From Massilioclostridium sp965141735 (GTDB lineage: Bacteria > Bacillota > Clostridia > Oscillospirales > Ruminococcaceae), in the NCBI GenBank assembly GCA_965141735.1, contig CBCSOX010000038.1, positions 1-17,692 of the forward strand: a stretch of DNA of 17,692 nt, written 5' to 3'. The notes beneath the pieces were generated by a model that had not been told where the DNA came from, ran no database searches, and saw only the letters and a program-made list of their open reading frames with translations. The translations under genes were made by a program, and so were the position numbers. Of the stretch, positions 1 through 8,279 are shown piece after piece (the stretch's first letter is position 1; every line of letters begins with the position of its first letter).

Positions 1-666
1 AACCTCCTTGTCACAGCCCTCGGCCTCCCGCTCAATGACGCGGGAGATCTTTTCGAGCTCGTTCATGAGGTTCTTTTTGTTGTGCAGCCGCCCCGCCGTG
101 TCGATCACCGCGACGTCCGCCCCGCGGCTCTTGGCCGCCGCGAGGGTGTCAAACACCACCGCCGCCGGGTCGGAGCCCTCGCTGTGCTTGACGAGCTTGG
201 TGCCCGCGCGGTCGGCCCAAATCTGAAGCTGGTCGATCGCCGCGGCGCGGAAAGTGTCCGCCGCGCCCAGGATGACCTGCTTGCCCTGCGCCTGCAAATT
301 GGCGGCGAGCTTGCCGATTGTGGTTGTCTTGCCGACCCCGTTGACCCCGATGACGAGGATGACCGACGGCTTGGTGTCAATCTTGAGCTCCTCCCCGCCG
401 GTAAGCATCTCGGTCATAATCTCCTTCAAAAGCCCCTTGACCTGCGACCCGTCGGTGATGCCGCGTTCCTTGACCCGCTTGCGCAGCGTCTCGCAGATCT
501 TCATCGAGGTGTTCACCCCGACATCCGACATGATGAGGATTTCTTCGAGCTCCTCAAAGAGCTCCTCGTCAATCTTGGTAAACGAGTGAAACACAGTCTC
601 CATCTTTTGAACCATGTTTTCCTTGGTTTTTTTCAGGCCGTTTTTGATCTTATCAAAAAAACCCAT
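1..666 (-). CDS. ftsY: FtsY, signal recognition particle receptor (C-terminus cut by window edge)
   Basis: SRP-receptor GTPase that docks ribosome-SRP complexes at the membrane for co-translational insertion. 222 residues are visible from an ATG at 666. The frame is open to the window edge, and about 80 residues of a typical 300-residue FtsY are missing. Visible order: a short basic N-terminus (MGFFDKIKNGLKK), the helical N domain to about residue 95, then the G domain with the P-loop GVNGVGKTTT (107-116), DTFRAAA (137-143) and DTAGRLHNKKNL (189-200). The long acidic A domain of E. coli FtsY is absent, as is usual in Firmicutes; the basic amphipathic start probably binds the membrane. A GAGGGGG ribosome site lies at 675-681. 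The gene starts 19 nt after the smc stop, the classic smc-ftsY linkage, and ffh is often found nearby downstream (not visible). FtsY rather than Ffh is favoured by the N-terminus and by the gene order. Confidence 0.97.
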   Translation of the reverse strand, partial: MGFFDKIKNGLKKTKENMVQKMETVFHSFTKIDEELFEELEEILIMSDVGVNTSMKICETLRKRVKERGITDGSQVKGLLKEIMTEMLTGGEELKIDTKPSVILVIGVNGVGKTTTIGKLAANLQAQGKQVILGAADTFRAAAIDQLQIWADRAGTKLVKHSEGSDPAAVVFDTLAAAKSRGADVAVIDTAGRLHNKKNLMNELEKISRVIEREAEGCDKEV

Positions 667-685
667 TGGAACTACCCCCTCTTTT

Positions 686-3600
686 CTATTGCGCCAGCTT
701 CATCGCCTGGCTCTCGAGCTCGCTGACCTTGAGCTGTAGCAGCTTGGACACCCCTTCCTCCTGCATGGTGACTCCGTACAGGACATCCGCCTGCTCCATA
801 GTGCCGCGGCGGTGGGTGATGACGATAAACTGGGTCTTTTCATCGATATTTTTTAAGTAAGAAGCAAATTTATTCACGTTGACGTCGTCGAGCGCCGCCT
901 CGATTTCGTCGAGGATGCAGAACGGGGACGGGCTCACCTTGAGGATGGCAAAATAGATCGCGATGGCGATGAACGCCTTTTCCCCGCCCGAGAGGGAGGA
1001 GAGATTTTTGATGATCTTGCCGGGGGGCTGCACCGCGATTTCAATGCCGCAGTCGAGCACCTCCTCCGGGTCTGCGAGGCTGAGACTCGCCCGCCCGCCG
1101 CCGAACAGCTCGACAAACACCTTTTGGAACTCGGTGTTGATGCGGTCAAAGGTGGTGACGAACAGATGCTTCATGTTGTCGGTCAGGTCCTGAATAAGCT
1201 TTTCAAGCTCCCGTTTGGAACTCTCGATGTCCTTGAGCTGAACATTCATGAATCCGTACCGCTCGGATACCTCTTTGTATTCCTCAATCGCGCCGAGGTT
1301 GACATTGCCGAGGGCCTTGATCTTGCCCTTGAGTGCGCCCAGCTCCCCCTGCGCGGCGAGCGGGTCGTCAAAGTGGACCGCCATGCGCTGCGCCTCGTTG
1401 GGGCTGACCTGGTACTCCTCCCACATCTTGGAGATGATGTTGTCGTATTCCTTCTGCATCGCCACCTTGCGCTCCTCGAGACGGGCGAGCTCCTGGCCGA
1501 GCTTTTCGCGGGAAAGCGACTGCTCCCGCTCCTGCTGGCGCAGCTGGGTGGTGGCGAGCTCACTGCGGTTTTTGTCCGCGAGCATCTGCTCAATCTCCTG
1601 CCCCACACCGGCCTGCCGGTCGGTGAGCCGCTGGATCTCCCGGTTGCACTGTTCGATCTCCTGCTCGATCTCCTGGTTCGCCTGCTGGCGCTGCCCGACG
1701 GTGCGGCGCAGCGCTTCAATCGCCTCTTGGTTGGAGCTGCTGCGGGTGTCAAGCTCCGCCAACGAGTCGAGCCGGTTCTGACAGTCCTTGGCGAGCTCCG
1801 CCTGCCGAATACGCAGGGCGTTGATCTGGCTGTCCAGCTCCCGCCTGCGCTGGCCGAGATCGTCCCGCGAGCCCTTGAGCCCGTCAACCTGCTTCTCTGC
1901 CTGCTCAATGTCCCGCTGAATCTCCCCGAGTTTCTTCCGGGTGGACTGGATCGTCCCAGTGAGCTCTTGGACGCGTTTTTGCGCCGCTTGCTGCTCTTGG
2001 GCAAGGGTGGCGAGCGTCTGCTCCGACTGCTCGGTGAGCAGCTTAAGACGCTTCTGGTCCCCCTCAAAGCGGATTTGGTCCTCATTTAAAACGGTGAGTT
2101 CGCTCAGCACGCCCTGAAGCTCCGCCTTGGCCCGGTTGATCTTTTCACTCAGTCCCTGAAGCGTCTCCTCATAGCTTCCACGCTTGGCGGAGAGCTGCTC
2201 CGCCTCTTGGGTGAGCTGCTTAATTTCGTTTTTCCGGCTGAGCAGGCCGGTGTTTTTGTTCTGCGAGCCTCCGGTCAGCGAACCGCCCGCGTTGACGAGC
2301 TGGCCGTCCAGGGTGACGATGCGAAAGCGATAGCCGTACCTCTTGGCAATGCTGACCGCGTCGTCGAGGTCCTCTACCACCACCGTCTTGCCGAGCAGGT
2401 TCTCGATCACCGGCCGGTATTCGGGGGCGAAGCTGACCAGTTCGCTCGCGATCCCGACATAGCCCCCGCAGGCATCCAGCCCCGGCTGGCTGATTTTATA
2501 GCCCTTCACCGAGGTGAGGGGGAGGAAGGTCGCGCGGCCCGCGCGGCGCTCTTTGAGAAAGCGAATCGCCTTTTTGGCAACCCCTTCGTCGTTGACCACA
2601 ATGTGCTGGAGCGAGCCGCCGAGCGCGGTTTCCACTGCCACTGCGTAGCGGTCGGGCAGCTCGATAAGCTGGGCGACGGTTCCCCGCACCCCCTGCAGCA
2701 TCCCGCGGCGCGCCTCGCCGAGCACCGACTTGACGCTGTAGGCAAAGCCCTCGAGATTGCGCTCGAGGTCGGTCAAGATCTTGCTGCGCTGCTGCCGCTC
2801 GTTGATCTGGTTGGTGAGTTTTGTATACTCTGCGTTGATCTGATCAAATTTATCGCGCTGTGTTTTGATTTTTAACTCGTATCCACTGCGGGAATTATTC
2901 AGGCTCTCCCGGCGGGAGGCAATTTCCTCCATCAGCCGGTCGATTTCCCGCAGCTCGTCCGCTGCGTTTTCCTGCTGGAGTGTCCGCTGGCGCCGGTTCT
3001 GGTCGAGCTGCTGCGCCCGCTGTTCGGCGTCGGCGAGGTTGTTCTCATACGCGACGATGTTGAGCTTGGCCTTGGAGCGGTCGAGCACCAGCCGGTTGAG
3101 CTGAGCGCTCAGCTGCTCAAAATCTGAGCTGACCGCGCTACGCTGCTCCGAGAGGTGGAGCAGTTCCTCCTCGCTTCCCTCGATCTCCTGGGCGATCTGC
3201 GCAAGCTCCGCATCGAGTTCGGTCAGTTCCTGACTGCGCGCCTGCTTCTCCTGCGCGATCTGTTCCCCCGAGTTCTCACAGCTGTCGAGCTCTCCAAGGA
3301 TGCGCTGGATGTCCGCGAGGTTGTGGGAAATGTCGTTGTTGAGCACCGCGATGAGGGAGTGGTTTTCCGCGATTTTGCGCTCGTTGTCCTCTTTTTCGCT
3401 CCGAATGGATTCGATTTTGACCTGGGCATCCTGGATATTTTGGTACGCCTGCTGAATCTGCGTGGCAATCTGCTCGAGCGACTCGCTCGCCTGGCTATGC
3501 GACTGCTGCATGGCGAGGACCTTGTCGTCCTGCTCCCGCAGCTTTTGGCGGGAGGCGGACAGCTGGTCCGACCAGAGGGAGATTTCCAGCGTCTTTTTGC

Positions 3601-4261
3601 GCTCGGCGAGCTCGAGAAACTGCTTGGCCTTTTCGCTCTGGGTTTTGAGCGGCCCGATGCGGCCCTCCAGCTCCCCGAGGATGTCGCGCAGCCGAACGAG
3701 GTTTTCCTCCGCGAGCTTGAGCCGGCGCTCCGATTCGTACTTGCGGTAACGGAATTTGGTGATCCCGGCCGCCTCCTCAAAGATCTGGCGGCGGTCGTCC
3801 GACTTGGCGGAGACGATCTCGTCAATCCTGCCCTGCCCGATCACCGAATAGCCGTCGCGGCCGAGGCCGGTGTCCATAAACAGCTGGGTGATCTCCTTGA
3901 GCCGCACCTGGGAGCCGTTGATCAGATATTCGCTGTCCCCAGAGCGGTAGTATTTGCGGGTGACAGTGACCTCGTCACTGTCCCAGTTGAGCAGGCGGGT
4001 GCGGTTGTCAAAGGTGAGCGACACCTGGGCAAAGCCCTGCGATTTGCGGCTCTGGGTGCCGACAAAAATGACGTCCTCCATTTTGGAGCCGCGCAGCGTC
4101 TTGGAGGACTGCTCACCGAGCACCCAGCGCACCGCGTCGCTGATGTTGCTCTTGCCGCTGCCGTTTGGCCCGACAACAGCGGTCACCCCGTCGTGGAACT
4201 CGAGCAGGGTTTTATCCGGAAACGATTTGAAGCCCTGCAGCTCCAAAGATTTTAACAGCAA
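686..4261 (-). CDS. smc: SMC, chromosome condensation and segregation ATPase
   Basis: Structural-maintenance-of-chromosomes ATPase. It dimerises through a hinge and, with ScpA/ScpB (not in this window), extrudes DNA loops for nucleoid compaction and segregation. It has 1191 residues, the normal length. Order: N-terminal head with Walker A GPNGSGKS (31-38), a coiled coil rich in Glu, Gln and Lys from about 165 to 510, a hinge at about 520-640 with conserved glycines (VETALGGS; NAGGSLTGGS), a return coiled coil, and the C-terminal head with ABC signature LSGGEKA (1090-1096) and Walker B FCILDE (1114-1119). The start is TTG at 4261: it gives LLLKSLELQGFKSF, which matches the family N-terminus, and has AAAGGA 9 nt upstream (4271-4276). 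It overlaps the end of the radical SAM gene by 10 nt, so translation is probably coupled. The assignment is secure; only the start codon is inferred. Confidence 0.98.
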   Translation of the reverse strand: MLLKSLELQGFKSFPDKTLLEFHDGVTAVVGPNGSGKSNISDAVRWVLGEQSSKTLRGSKMEDVIFVGTQSRKSQGFAQVSLTFDNRTRLLNWDSDEVTVTRKYYRSGDSEYLINGSQVRLKEITQLFMDTGLGRDGYSVIGQGRIDEIVSAKSDDRRQIFEEAAGITKFRYRKYESERRLKLAEENLVRLRDILGELEGRIGPLKTQSEKAKQFLELAERKKTLEISLWSDQLSASRQKLREQDDKVLAMQQSHSQASESLEQIATQIQQAYQNIQDAQVKIESIRSEKEDNERKIAENHSLIAVLNNDISHNLADIQRILGELDSCENSGEQIAQEKQARSQELTELDAELAQIAQEIEGSEEELLHLSEQRSAVSSDFEQLSAQLNRLVLDRSKAKLNIVAYENNLADAEQRAQQLDQNRRQRTLQQENAADELREIDRLMEEIASRRESLNNSRSGYELKIKTQRDKFDQINAEYTKLTNQINERQQRSKILTDLERNLEGFAYSVKSVLGEARRGMLQGVRGTVAQLIELPDRYAVAVETALGGSLQHIVVNDEGVAKKAIRFLKERRAGRATFLPLTSVKGYKISQPGLDACGGYVGIASELVSFAPEYRPVIENLLGKTVVVEDLDDAVSIAKRYGYRFRIVTLDGQLVNAGGSLTGGSQNKNTGLLSRKNEIKQLTQEAEQLSAKRGSYEETLQGLSEKINRAKAELQGVLSELTVLNEDQIRFEGDQKRLKLLTEQSEQTLATLAQEQQAAQKRVQELTGTIQSTRKKLGEIQRDIEQAEKQVDGLKGSRDDLGQRRRELDSQINALRIRQAELAKDCQNRLDSLAELDTRSSSNQEAIEALRRTVGQRQQANQEIEQEIEQCNREIQRLTDRQAGVGQEIEQMLADKNRSELATTQLRQQEREQSLSREKLGQELARLEERKVAMQKEYDNIISKMWEEYQVSPNEAQRMAVHFDDPLAAQGELGALKGKIKALGNVNLGAIEEYKEVSERYGFMNVQLKDIESSKRELEKLIQDLTDNMKHLFVTTFDRINTEFQKVFVELFGGGRASLSLADPEEVLDCGIEIAVQPPGKIIKNLSSLSGGEKAFIAIAIYFAILKVSPSPFCILDEIEAALDDVNVNKFASYLKNIDEKTQFIVITHRRGTMEQADVLYGVTMQEEGVSKLLQLKVSELESQAMKLAQ

Positions 4262-5271
4262 GTTTCCACATCCTTTATCACTTCGATCCCATGCAGGCCG
4301 TCCCCCACGCTGGGGTCCCCAACAATCTTCGCCTCGTAGCCCTGTTCGCGCAGGGCGAGCAGGTTGCAGCGGTGCTGTCCGGCCATTTTTGACACTGCGC
4401 GCGGATTTACGCGCAGGATAATATTTCCAGGTGGTATCTCTTCTAGTTTTTTATACGTACAGTTGAGCAGAATTCTACTTTCGCACAGCTCGCGAAACGC
4501 GGGGTGATATGCCCCGCCAACCAGATTCTGCCGCAGTTCCTCCTCGGCGTGCAGCCCGAGGCGGATGACCCGGATGCCGGACTGTTCAAACAGCTCGAGC
4601 AGGCCGGCGCAGAGGTCAACCGCTTCGTCGAGCTCCAGCGGCTGGTAGGCGCCGCTCTGGTAGAGCGCTTCGAGTTCAGTCCCCCGCAGAATCACCGTCG
4701 GATAGATCCGCATTGTGTCGGGTGAGAGCGCGACAATCTGCCGCGCCGTGTGATATAGGCTTTCTTTACTGTCTCCATACAGGCCGACCATCATTTGAAG
4801 ACCTAAAGAAAACCCATATGACCGGATGAGCCGGGCGGCCCGCTCGGCGTCCTGCGCCGTATGGCCCCGCCTGTTGAGGGCGAGCACACGGTTGTCCAGG
4901 CTCTGCACCCCCAGTTCAATCGCCGTGACGCGGTGCTCCTTTAGAAGCTCTAAGATATCCGGGGAGATCGCGTCGGGACGGGTGGAAATGCGGATGCCGC
5001 TGAGTCCTCCCTCCCCCATAAACTCCTGCGCTGCCCCGAGCAGCTCGAGCATGTAGCTTCGCTCAATCGCAGTAAAGCTGCCGCCGAAAAAGGCGAGCTC
5101 TGCATCACGGCGCCGCTCACCGAGCTGGGCCACTGCCTGAGAACAGGTGCGGCGGACAAACGCCGCGTCGGGCTGAGTCTGAGTGCCCGAGATGGCCCGC
5201 TGGTTGCAAAAGCTGCACTGGTGCGGGCAGCCTGCGTGCGGCACAAACACCGCGACGTTAGCGTGACGCAT
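4252..5271 (-). CDS. Elp3-like radical SAM protein (no acetyltransferase domain)
   Basis: Radical S-adenosylmethionine enzyme of 339 residues. The cluster motif CPHQCSFC gives the CX3CX2C pattern at C15, C19 and C22, close to the N-terminus. FFGGSFTAI (about 63-71) is the family glycine-rich segment after the first strand, and IELGVQSLDNRVL is the Elp3/HemN-type motif. No C-terminal acetyltransferase domain follows, so this is not a full Elp3 tRNA-modifying enzyme. It resembles the stand-alone family that sits between rnc and smc in Clostridia, whose substrate is not known to me. The start at 5271 puts the Cys motif where the family has it. The ribosome site is weak (TGATGGG), and the start lies inside the last 14 nt of rnc, so translation probably depends on coupling. 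Superfamily is certain; function is unassigned. Confidence 0.9.
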   Translation of the reverse strand: MRHANVAVFVPHAGCPHQCSFCNQRAISGTQTQPDAAFVRRTCSQAVAQLGERRRDAELAFFGGSFTAIERSYMLELLGAAQEFMGEGGLSGIRISTRPDAISPDILELLKEHRVTAIELGVQSLDNRVLALNRRGHTAQDAERAARLIRSYGFSLGLQMMVGLYGDSKESLYHTARQIVALSPDTMRIYPTVILRGTELEALYQSGAYQPLELDEAVDLCAGLLELFEQSGIRVIRLGLHAEEELRQNLVGGAYHPAFRELCESRILLNCTYKKLEEIPPGNIILRVNPRAVSKMAGQHRCNLLALREQGYEAKIVGDPSVGDGLHGIEVIKDVETCC

Positions 5272-5944
5272 AGCCCATCAGTTCCAGCGCCTGCTTGGCG
5301 GCATTTTGCTCCGCCTGCTTTTTGCTCTTGCCCGAGCCGGTGCCGATGACGTTGGAGTTGAGGTGGACCTCCGCCTCAAACATCTTGTCGTGATCCGGTC
5401 CGCTCTCGCTCACCAGCACATAGGAGAGTTTTTCTTCGGGATTTTTCTGAATGATCTCCTGAAGCGCGGTCTTGTAGTCGGTAACCCGGCTGATGCTGTT
5501 GAGGTCAAGGGTCTTGGGGATGAAGCCGAGCACAAAGCTGCGCGCCGCTTCGAGCCCCCCGTCGAGGTAGATCGCCCCGACGAGCGCCTCAAACGCGTCC
5601 TCCAAATTGGAGCGGCGCTGCCTCCCGCCCGAATGTTCCTCCCCCTTGCCCATGACGAGCTGGTTGCCGAGATCGATCCGCCCGGCGAACTCGGCAAGCG
5701 ACCGGTCGCACACGAGGGAGGCCCGCAGCTTGGTGAGCTCCCCTTCCGGCATGTCGGGGAAGTTGACAAAGAGGTGGTTGGCGATGATGAGCGAAACGAC
5801 CGAGTCCCCGAGGAATTCGAGCCGTTCATTGTTCTTGTGGTGGTGCCGACCCGTCTCGTTTGTAAAAGAAGAATGGGTCAGCGCCTGTTCGAGGAGTTTC
5901 TTGTTTTGAAAGGTGTAGCCGATTGTTTTTTCGAAATTCTTCAT
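5258..5944 (-). CDS. rnc: Ribonuclease III
   Basis: Double-strand-specific endoribonuclease that processes 23S/16S rRNA precursors, some mRNAs and antisense duplexes, with Mg2+ in the active site. It has 228 residues, normal for the family. The RNase III signature NERLEFLGDS (39-48) supplies E43 and D47, and the second catalytic pair D116 and E119 is in NLEDAFEALVGA. The double-stranded RNA-binding domain covers about 155-225 and ends with GSGKSKKQAEQNAAKQAL. The start ATG at 5944 is preceded by AAGGA about 10 nt upstream, just after the plsX stop (15 nt gap). Its stop overlaps the radical SAM gene. The rnc-(radical SAM)-smc-ftsY order is typical of Clostridia. Unlike many Firmicutes, no acpP precedes it. 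No key residue is missing. Confidence 0.98.
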   Translation of the reverse strand: MKNFEKTIGYTFQNKKLLEQALTHSSFTNETGRHHHKNNERLEFLGDSVVSLIIANHLFVNFPDMPEGELTKLRASLVCDRSLAEFAGRIDLGNQLVMGKGEEHSGGRQRRSNLEDAFEALVGAIYLDGGLEAARSFVLGFIPKTLDLNSISRVTDYKTALQEIIQKNPEEKLSYVLVSESGPDHDKMFEAEVHLNSNVIGTGSGKSKKQAEQNAAKQALELMGYASR

Positions 5945-5959
5945 GAACCTGATTTCCTT

Positions 5960-6961
5960 TTAGTTGGTTGAAGTATTCTGGATGCTCTCGGTAATCTCCG
6001 CGATGACGCCCTTTTCCACAAAGTCCTTTGCCTGGCGGATCGCGTTCTTAAATGCGTTTGCGTTGGAGCTGCCGTGCGCTTTGATCACCGGCTTGGAGAT
6101 TCCCATCAGGGGCGCCCCGCCGTACTCGGTGTAGTCCATCTTTTTCTTAAACGCCTTGAGCTGGTTCATCACGAGCAGGGCCGCCGCCTTGGTTTTGACC
6201 GAGCTGCCGAACATCTCCTTGAGGGATTTGTTGATAAAAGCGCCCATGCCCTCCATCATTTTGAGAATGGTGTTGCCGGTGAAGCCGTCCGCAACCACCA
6301 CGTCGCAGGCGCCGAACGGGATGTCCCGCGCCTCGACGTTTCCGGTGAAGTTGAGCGGCAGGTTTTTGAGCAGTTCATAGGCGGCGAGCTGGAGCTCGGT
6401 GCCCTTGGTCGCCTCTGCGCCGACGTTGGCCAGCGCGATGCGGGGGGAATCCACCCCGAGAATCCGGTTGACGTAAATCGAGCCCATGATGCCGAACTGC
6501 ATGAGCATTTCGGGGCGGCAGTCGAGGTTGGCGCCGCCGTCCATCAGCATAAAGCAGCCGGTGTCAGTCGGCATGATGGGCGCGAGCGCCGCCCGCTTAA
6601 TCCCCTTGATGCGCTTGACAATGAAGGAGGAGCCGACCACGAGCGCGCCGGTGCTGCCCGCGCTGACAAACGCGTCGCCCGCCCCTTCGGCGAGCATCTT
6701 GAGGCCGAGCCCCATCGAGGAATTTGCCTTGGATTTGCGGATTTCGAGCGGGTCGTCCTCGATTTCAATGACCTCGTCGGTCTGGCAGATCTGCATGCCG
6801 CCGATGTTGATGCTGTTCTGCATCGACGCCTGCTTGATCTTATCAGTGTCCCCCACCAGGGCGATTTCTATTCCAGTGTATTCCTGCAGCGCAAGCTCGC
6901 AGCCCTTTAACACGGCCACTGGGGCGTTGTCGCCGCCGAATGCGTCAACGATTATTTTCAT
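5960..6961 (-). CDS. plsX: PlsX, phosphate acyltransferase of phospholipid synthesis
   Basis: Converts acyl-ACP and phosphate to acyl-phosphate, the donor used by PlsY for glycerol-3-phosphate acylation: the first committed step of phosphatidic acid synthesis, at the membrane face. It has 333 residues, normal length. Family landmarks in order: VDAFGGDNAP (5-14), AGSTGALV near residue 100, DGGANLDCRPE, NVGAEATKGTEL, DVVVADGFTGNTILK, YGGAPLMGI and HGSSNANAFKNAI. The frame is open upstream to 7108, but the true start is the ATG at 6961: it gives the conserved MKIIVDAFGGD N-terminus and has a perfect AGGAGG at 6971-6976. It overlaps the end of trmFO by 17 nt, so the ribosome site lies inside trmFO. 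The usual partners rpmF upstream and acpP downstream are absent here. Confidence 0.97.
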   Translation of the reverse strand: MKIIVDAFGGDNAPVAVLKGCELALQEYTGIEIALVGDTDKIKQASMQNSINIGGMQICQTDEVIEIEDDPLEIRKSKANSSMGLGLKMLAEGAGDAFVSAGSTGALVVGSSFIVKRIKGIKRAALAPIMPTDTGCFMLMDGGANLDCRPEMLMQFGIMGSIYVNRILGVDSPRIALANVGAEATKGTELQLAAYELLKNLPLNFTGNVEARDIPFGACDVVVADGFTGNTILKMMEGMGAFINKSLKEMFGSSVKTKAAALLVMNQLKAFKKKMDYTEYGGAPLMGISKPVIKAHGSSNANAFKNAIRQAKDFVEKGVIAEITESIQNTSTN

Positions 6962-8279
6962 ACTGTATTCCCTCCTGCGTAAGGCGTTGTCTGAACGAGA
7001 CAAGCCCTCGGTTCGCCACGGTTTCGTAACGCAGCTGTTTGTTTCGGATGCGCTCTCCCAGAGCGGGGAGAATGCCCATATTGCAGCCCATTGGCTGAAA
7101 GTTCTCAACCGTCTCGTCGCTGATGTAGCGGCTGAGCGCGCCGAGCATACTGTCTTCCGGCAGGGTCAGCTCGGACTGTCCGCTCAGTTCCCGCGCGAGG
7201 GTGAGCCCAGCGTAGATGCCGGAAGCGGCGGATTCAATGTAGCCCTCCACCCCGGTGATCTGCCCGGCGAACCGGATGCGAGGCTCCTTGCGGAGCCGGA
7301 AATGGCTATCGAGCAGGCGGGGGCTATCGAGAAAGGTGTTGCGGTGCATCACCCCATAGCGGACAAACTCGGCGTGTTCGAGGCCGGGGATCATCGAAAA
7401 AATCCGCTTCTGCTCCCCGAATTTGAGGTTGGTCTGGAAGCCCACGAGGTTGTACAGCGAGCCAGCTGCGTTTTCCTTGCGCAGCTGGAGCACCGCGTAA
7501 TACCGCTGCCCGGTTTCAGGGTGGCGCAGGCCGATCGGCTTGAGGGGGCCGAAACGGATGGTGTCCTCCCCCCGCTTGGCCATGACTTCGACCGGCATGC
7601 AGCCCTCGTAAACAGTGAATTCCCGCTTGTCAAATTCATGCAGCGGGGCGGTTTCCCCGGCGATGAGGGCAGCGTAAAACGCCTTGTACTCCTCCTCGTT
7701 CATCGGGCAGTTGATGTAGTCGGCGTCCCCCCGCCCGTAGCGGGCAGCGTAAAACGCCTTGGTCATGTCAACGCTTTCCGCCGTCACAATCGGGGCGGCT
7801 GCGTCGTAAAAGCTCAGCCGTTTTCCGCCCACGAGTGCAAAGATCTTTTCGGCAAACGCGTCGGAGGTGAGCGGGCCGGTGGCGATGATCACAGATCCCT
7901 CCGGGATTTCATCCACCTCACCGCTGACGACTTGTATGTTGGAACAGGCTGTAATTTGTTCAGTTACAAGATCGGAAAACTTTTCACGGTCCACTGCGAG
8001 CGCGCCGCCCGCCCCGACTGCACATTCGGAGGCGCAACGCATGGTCAGCGAGCCGAGCAGCCGCATCTCCTCCTTGAGCATCCCGGCGGCCGAGCCGATG
8101 CGGGAGGCTTTGAGGGAGTTGGAGCAGACGAGTTCGGCAAACCCCTGATAGCTGTGCGCCGGGGAGTATTTCTGCGGCTTCATCTCGCACAGCCGGACCG
8201 GGATTCCCGCCTGGGCGAGCTGCCAGGCGGCCTCGCAGCCCGCGAGTCCCGCGCCGACGACGGTGACGCTAGTCTTCAT
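6945..8279 (-). CDS. trmFO: TrmFO, folate/FAD-dependent tRNA (uracil-54) methyltransferase
   Basis: Makes 5-methyluridine at tRNA position 54 (T loop), using methylene-tetrahydrofolate as carbon donor and FADH2 as reductant, instead of the SAM-dependent TrmA of proteobacteria. It has 444 residues. The N-terminal FAD-binding fold shows VTVVGAGLAGCEAAWQLA (5-22) and the GidA-like ELVCSNSLKA segment. C52 and C227 (in YEGCMPVEVMAKRG) fall where the two functional cysteines described for Bacillus subtilis TrmFO (C53 and C226) would be. MKPQKYSPAH and GPLKPIGLRHP are further family blocks. The frame is open upstream to 8396, but homologues start at MKTSVTVVGAG; the ATG at 8279 lies inside the last 11 nt of topA, with GAAGGTG about 8 nt upstream. 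topA-trmFO is a widely conserved Firmicute pair. Distinguished from MnmG/GidA by its shorter length. Confidence 0.97.
   Translation of the reverse strand: MKTSVTVVGAGLAGCEAAWQLAQAGIPVRLCEMKPQKYSPAHSYQGFAELVCSNSLKASRIGSAAGMLKEEMRLLGSLTMRCASECAVGAGGALAVDREKFSDLVTEQITACSNIQVVSGEVDEIPEGSVIIATGPLTSDAFAEKIFALVGGKRLSFYDAAAPIVTAESVDMTKAFYAARYGRGDADYINCPMNEEEYKAFYAALIAGETAPLHEFDKREFTVYEGCMPVEVMAKRGEDTIRFGPLKPIGLRHPETGQRYYAVLQLRKENAAGSLYNLVGFQTNLKFGEQKRIFSMIPGLEHAEFVRYGVMHRNTFLDSPRLLDSHFRLRKEPRIRFAGQITGVEGYIESAASGIYAGLTLARELSGQSELTLPEDSMLGALSRYISDETVENFQPMGCNMGILPALGERIRNKQLRYETVANRGLVSFRQRLTQEGIQYENNR

Noticed and set aside
3154..4255. A 366-codon plus-strand frame antisense to the start of smc
   Set aside because: Leu/Val/Glu-rich shadow of the SMC coiled-coil coding region with no domain or plausible ribosome site.
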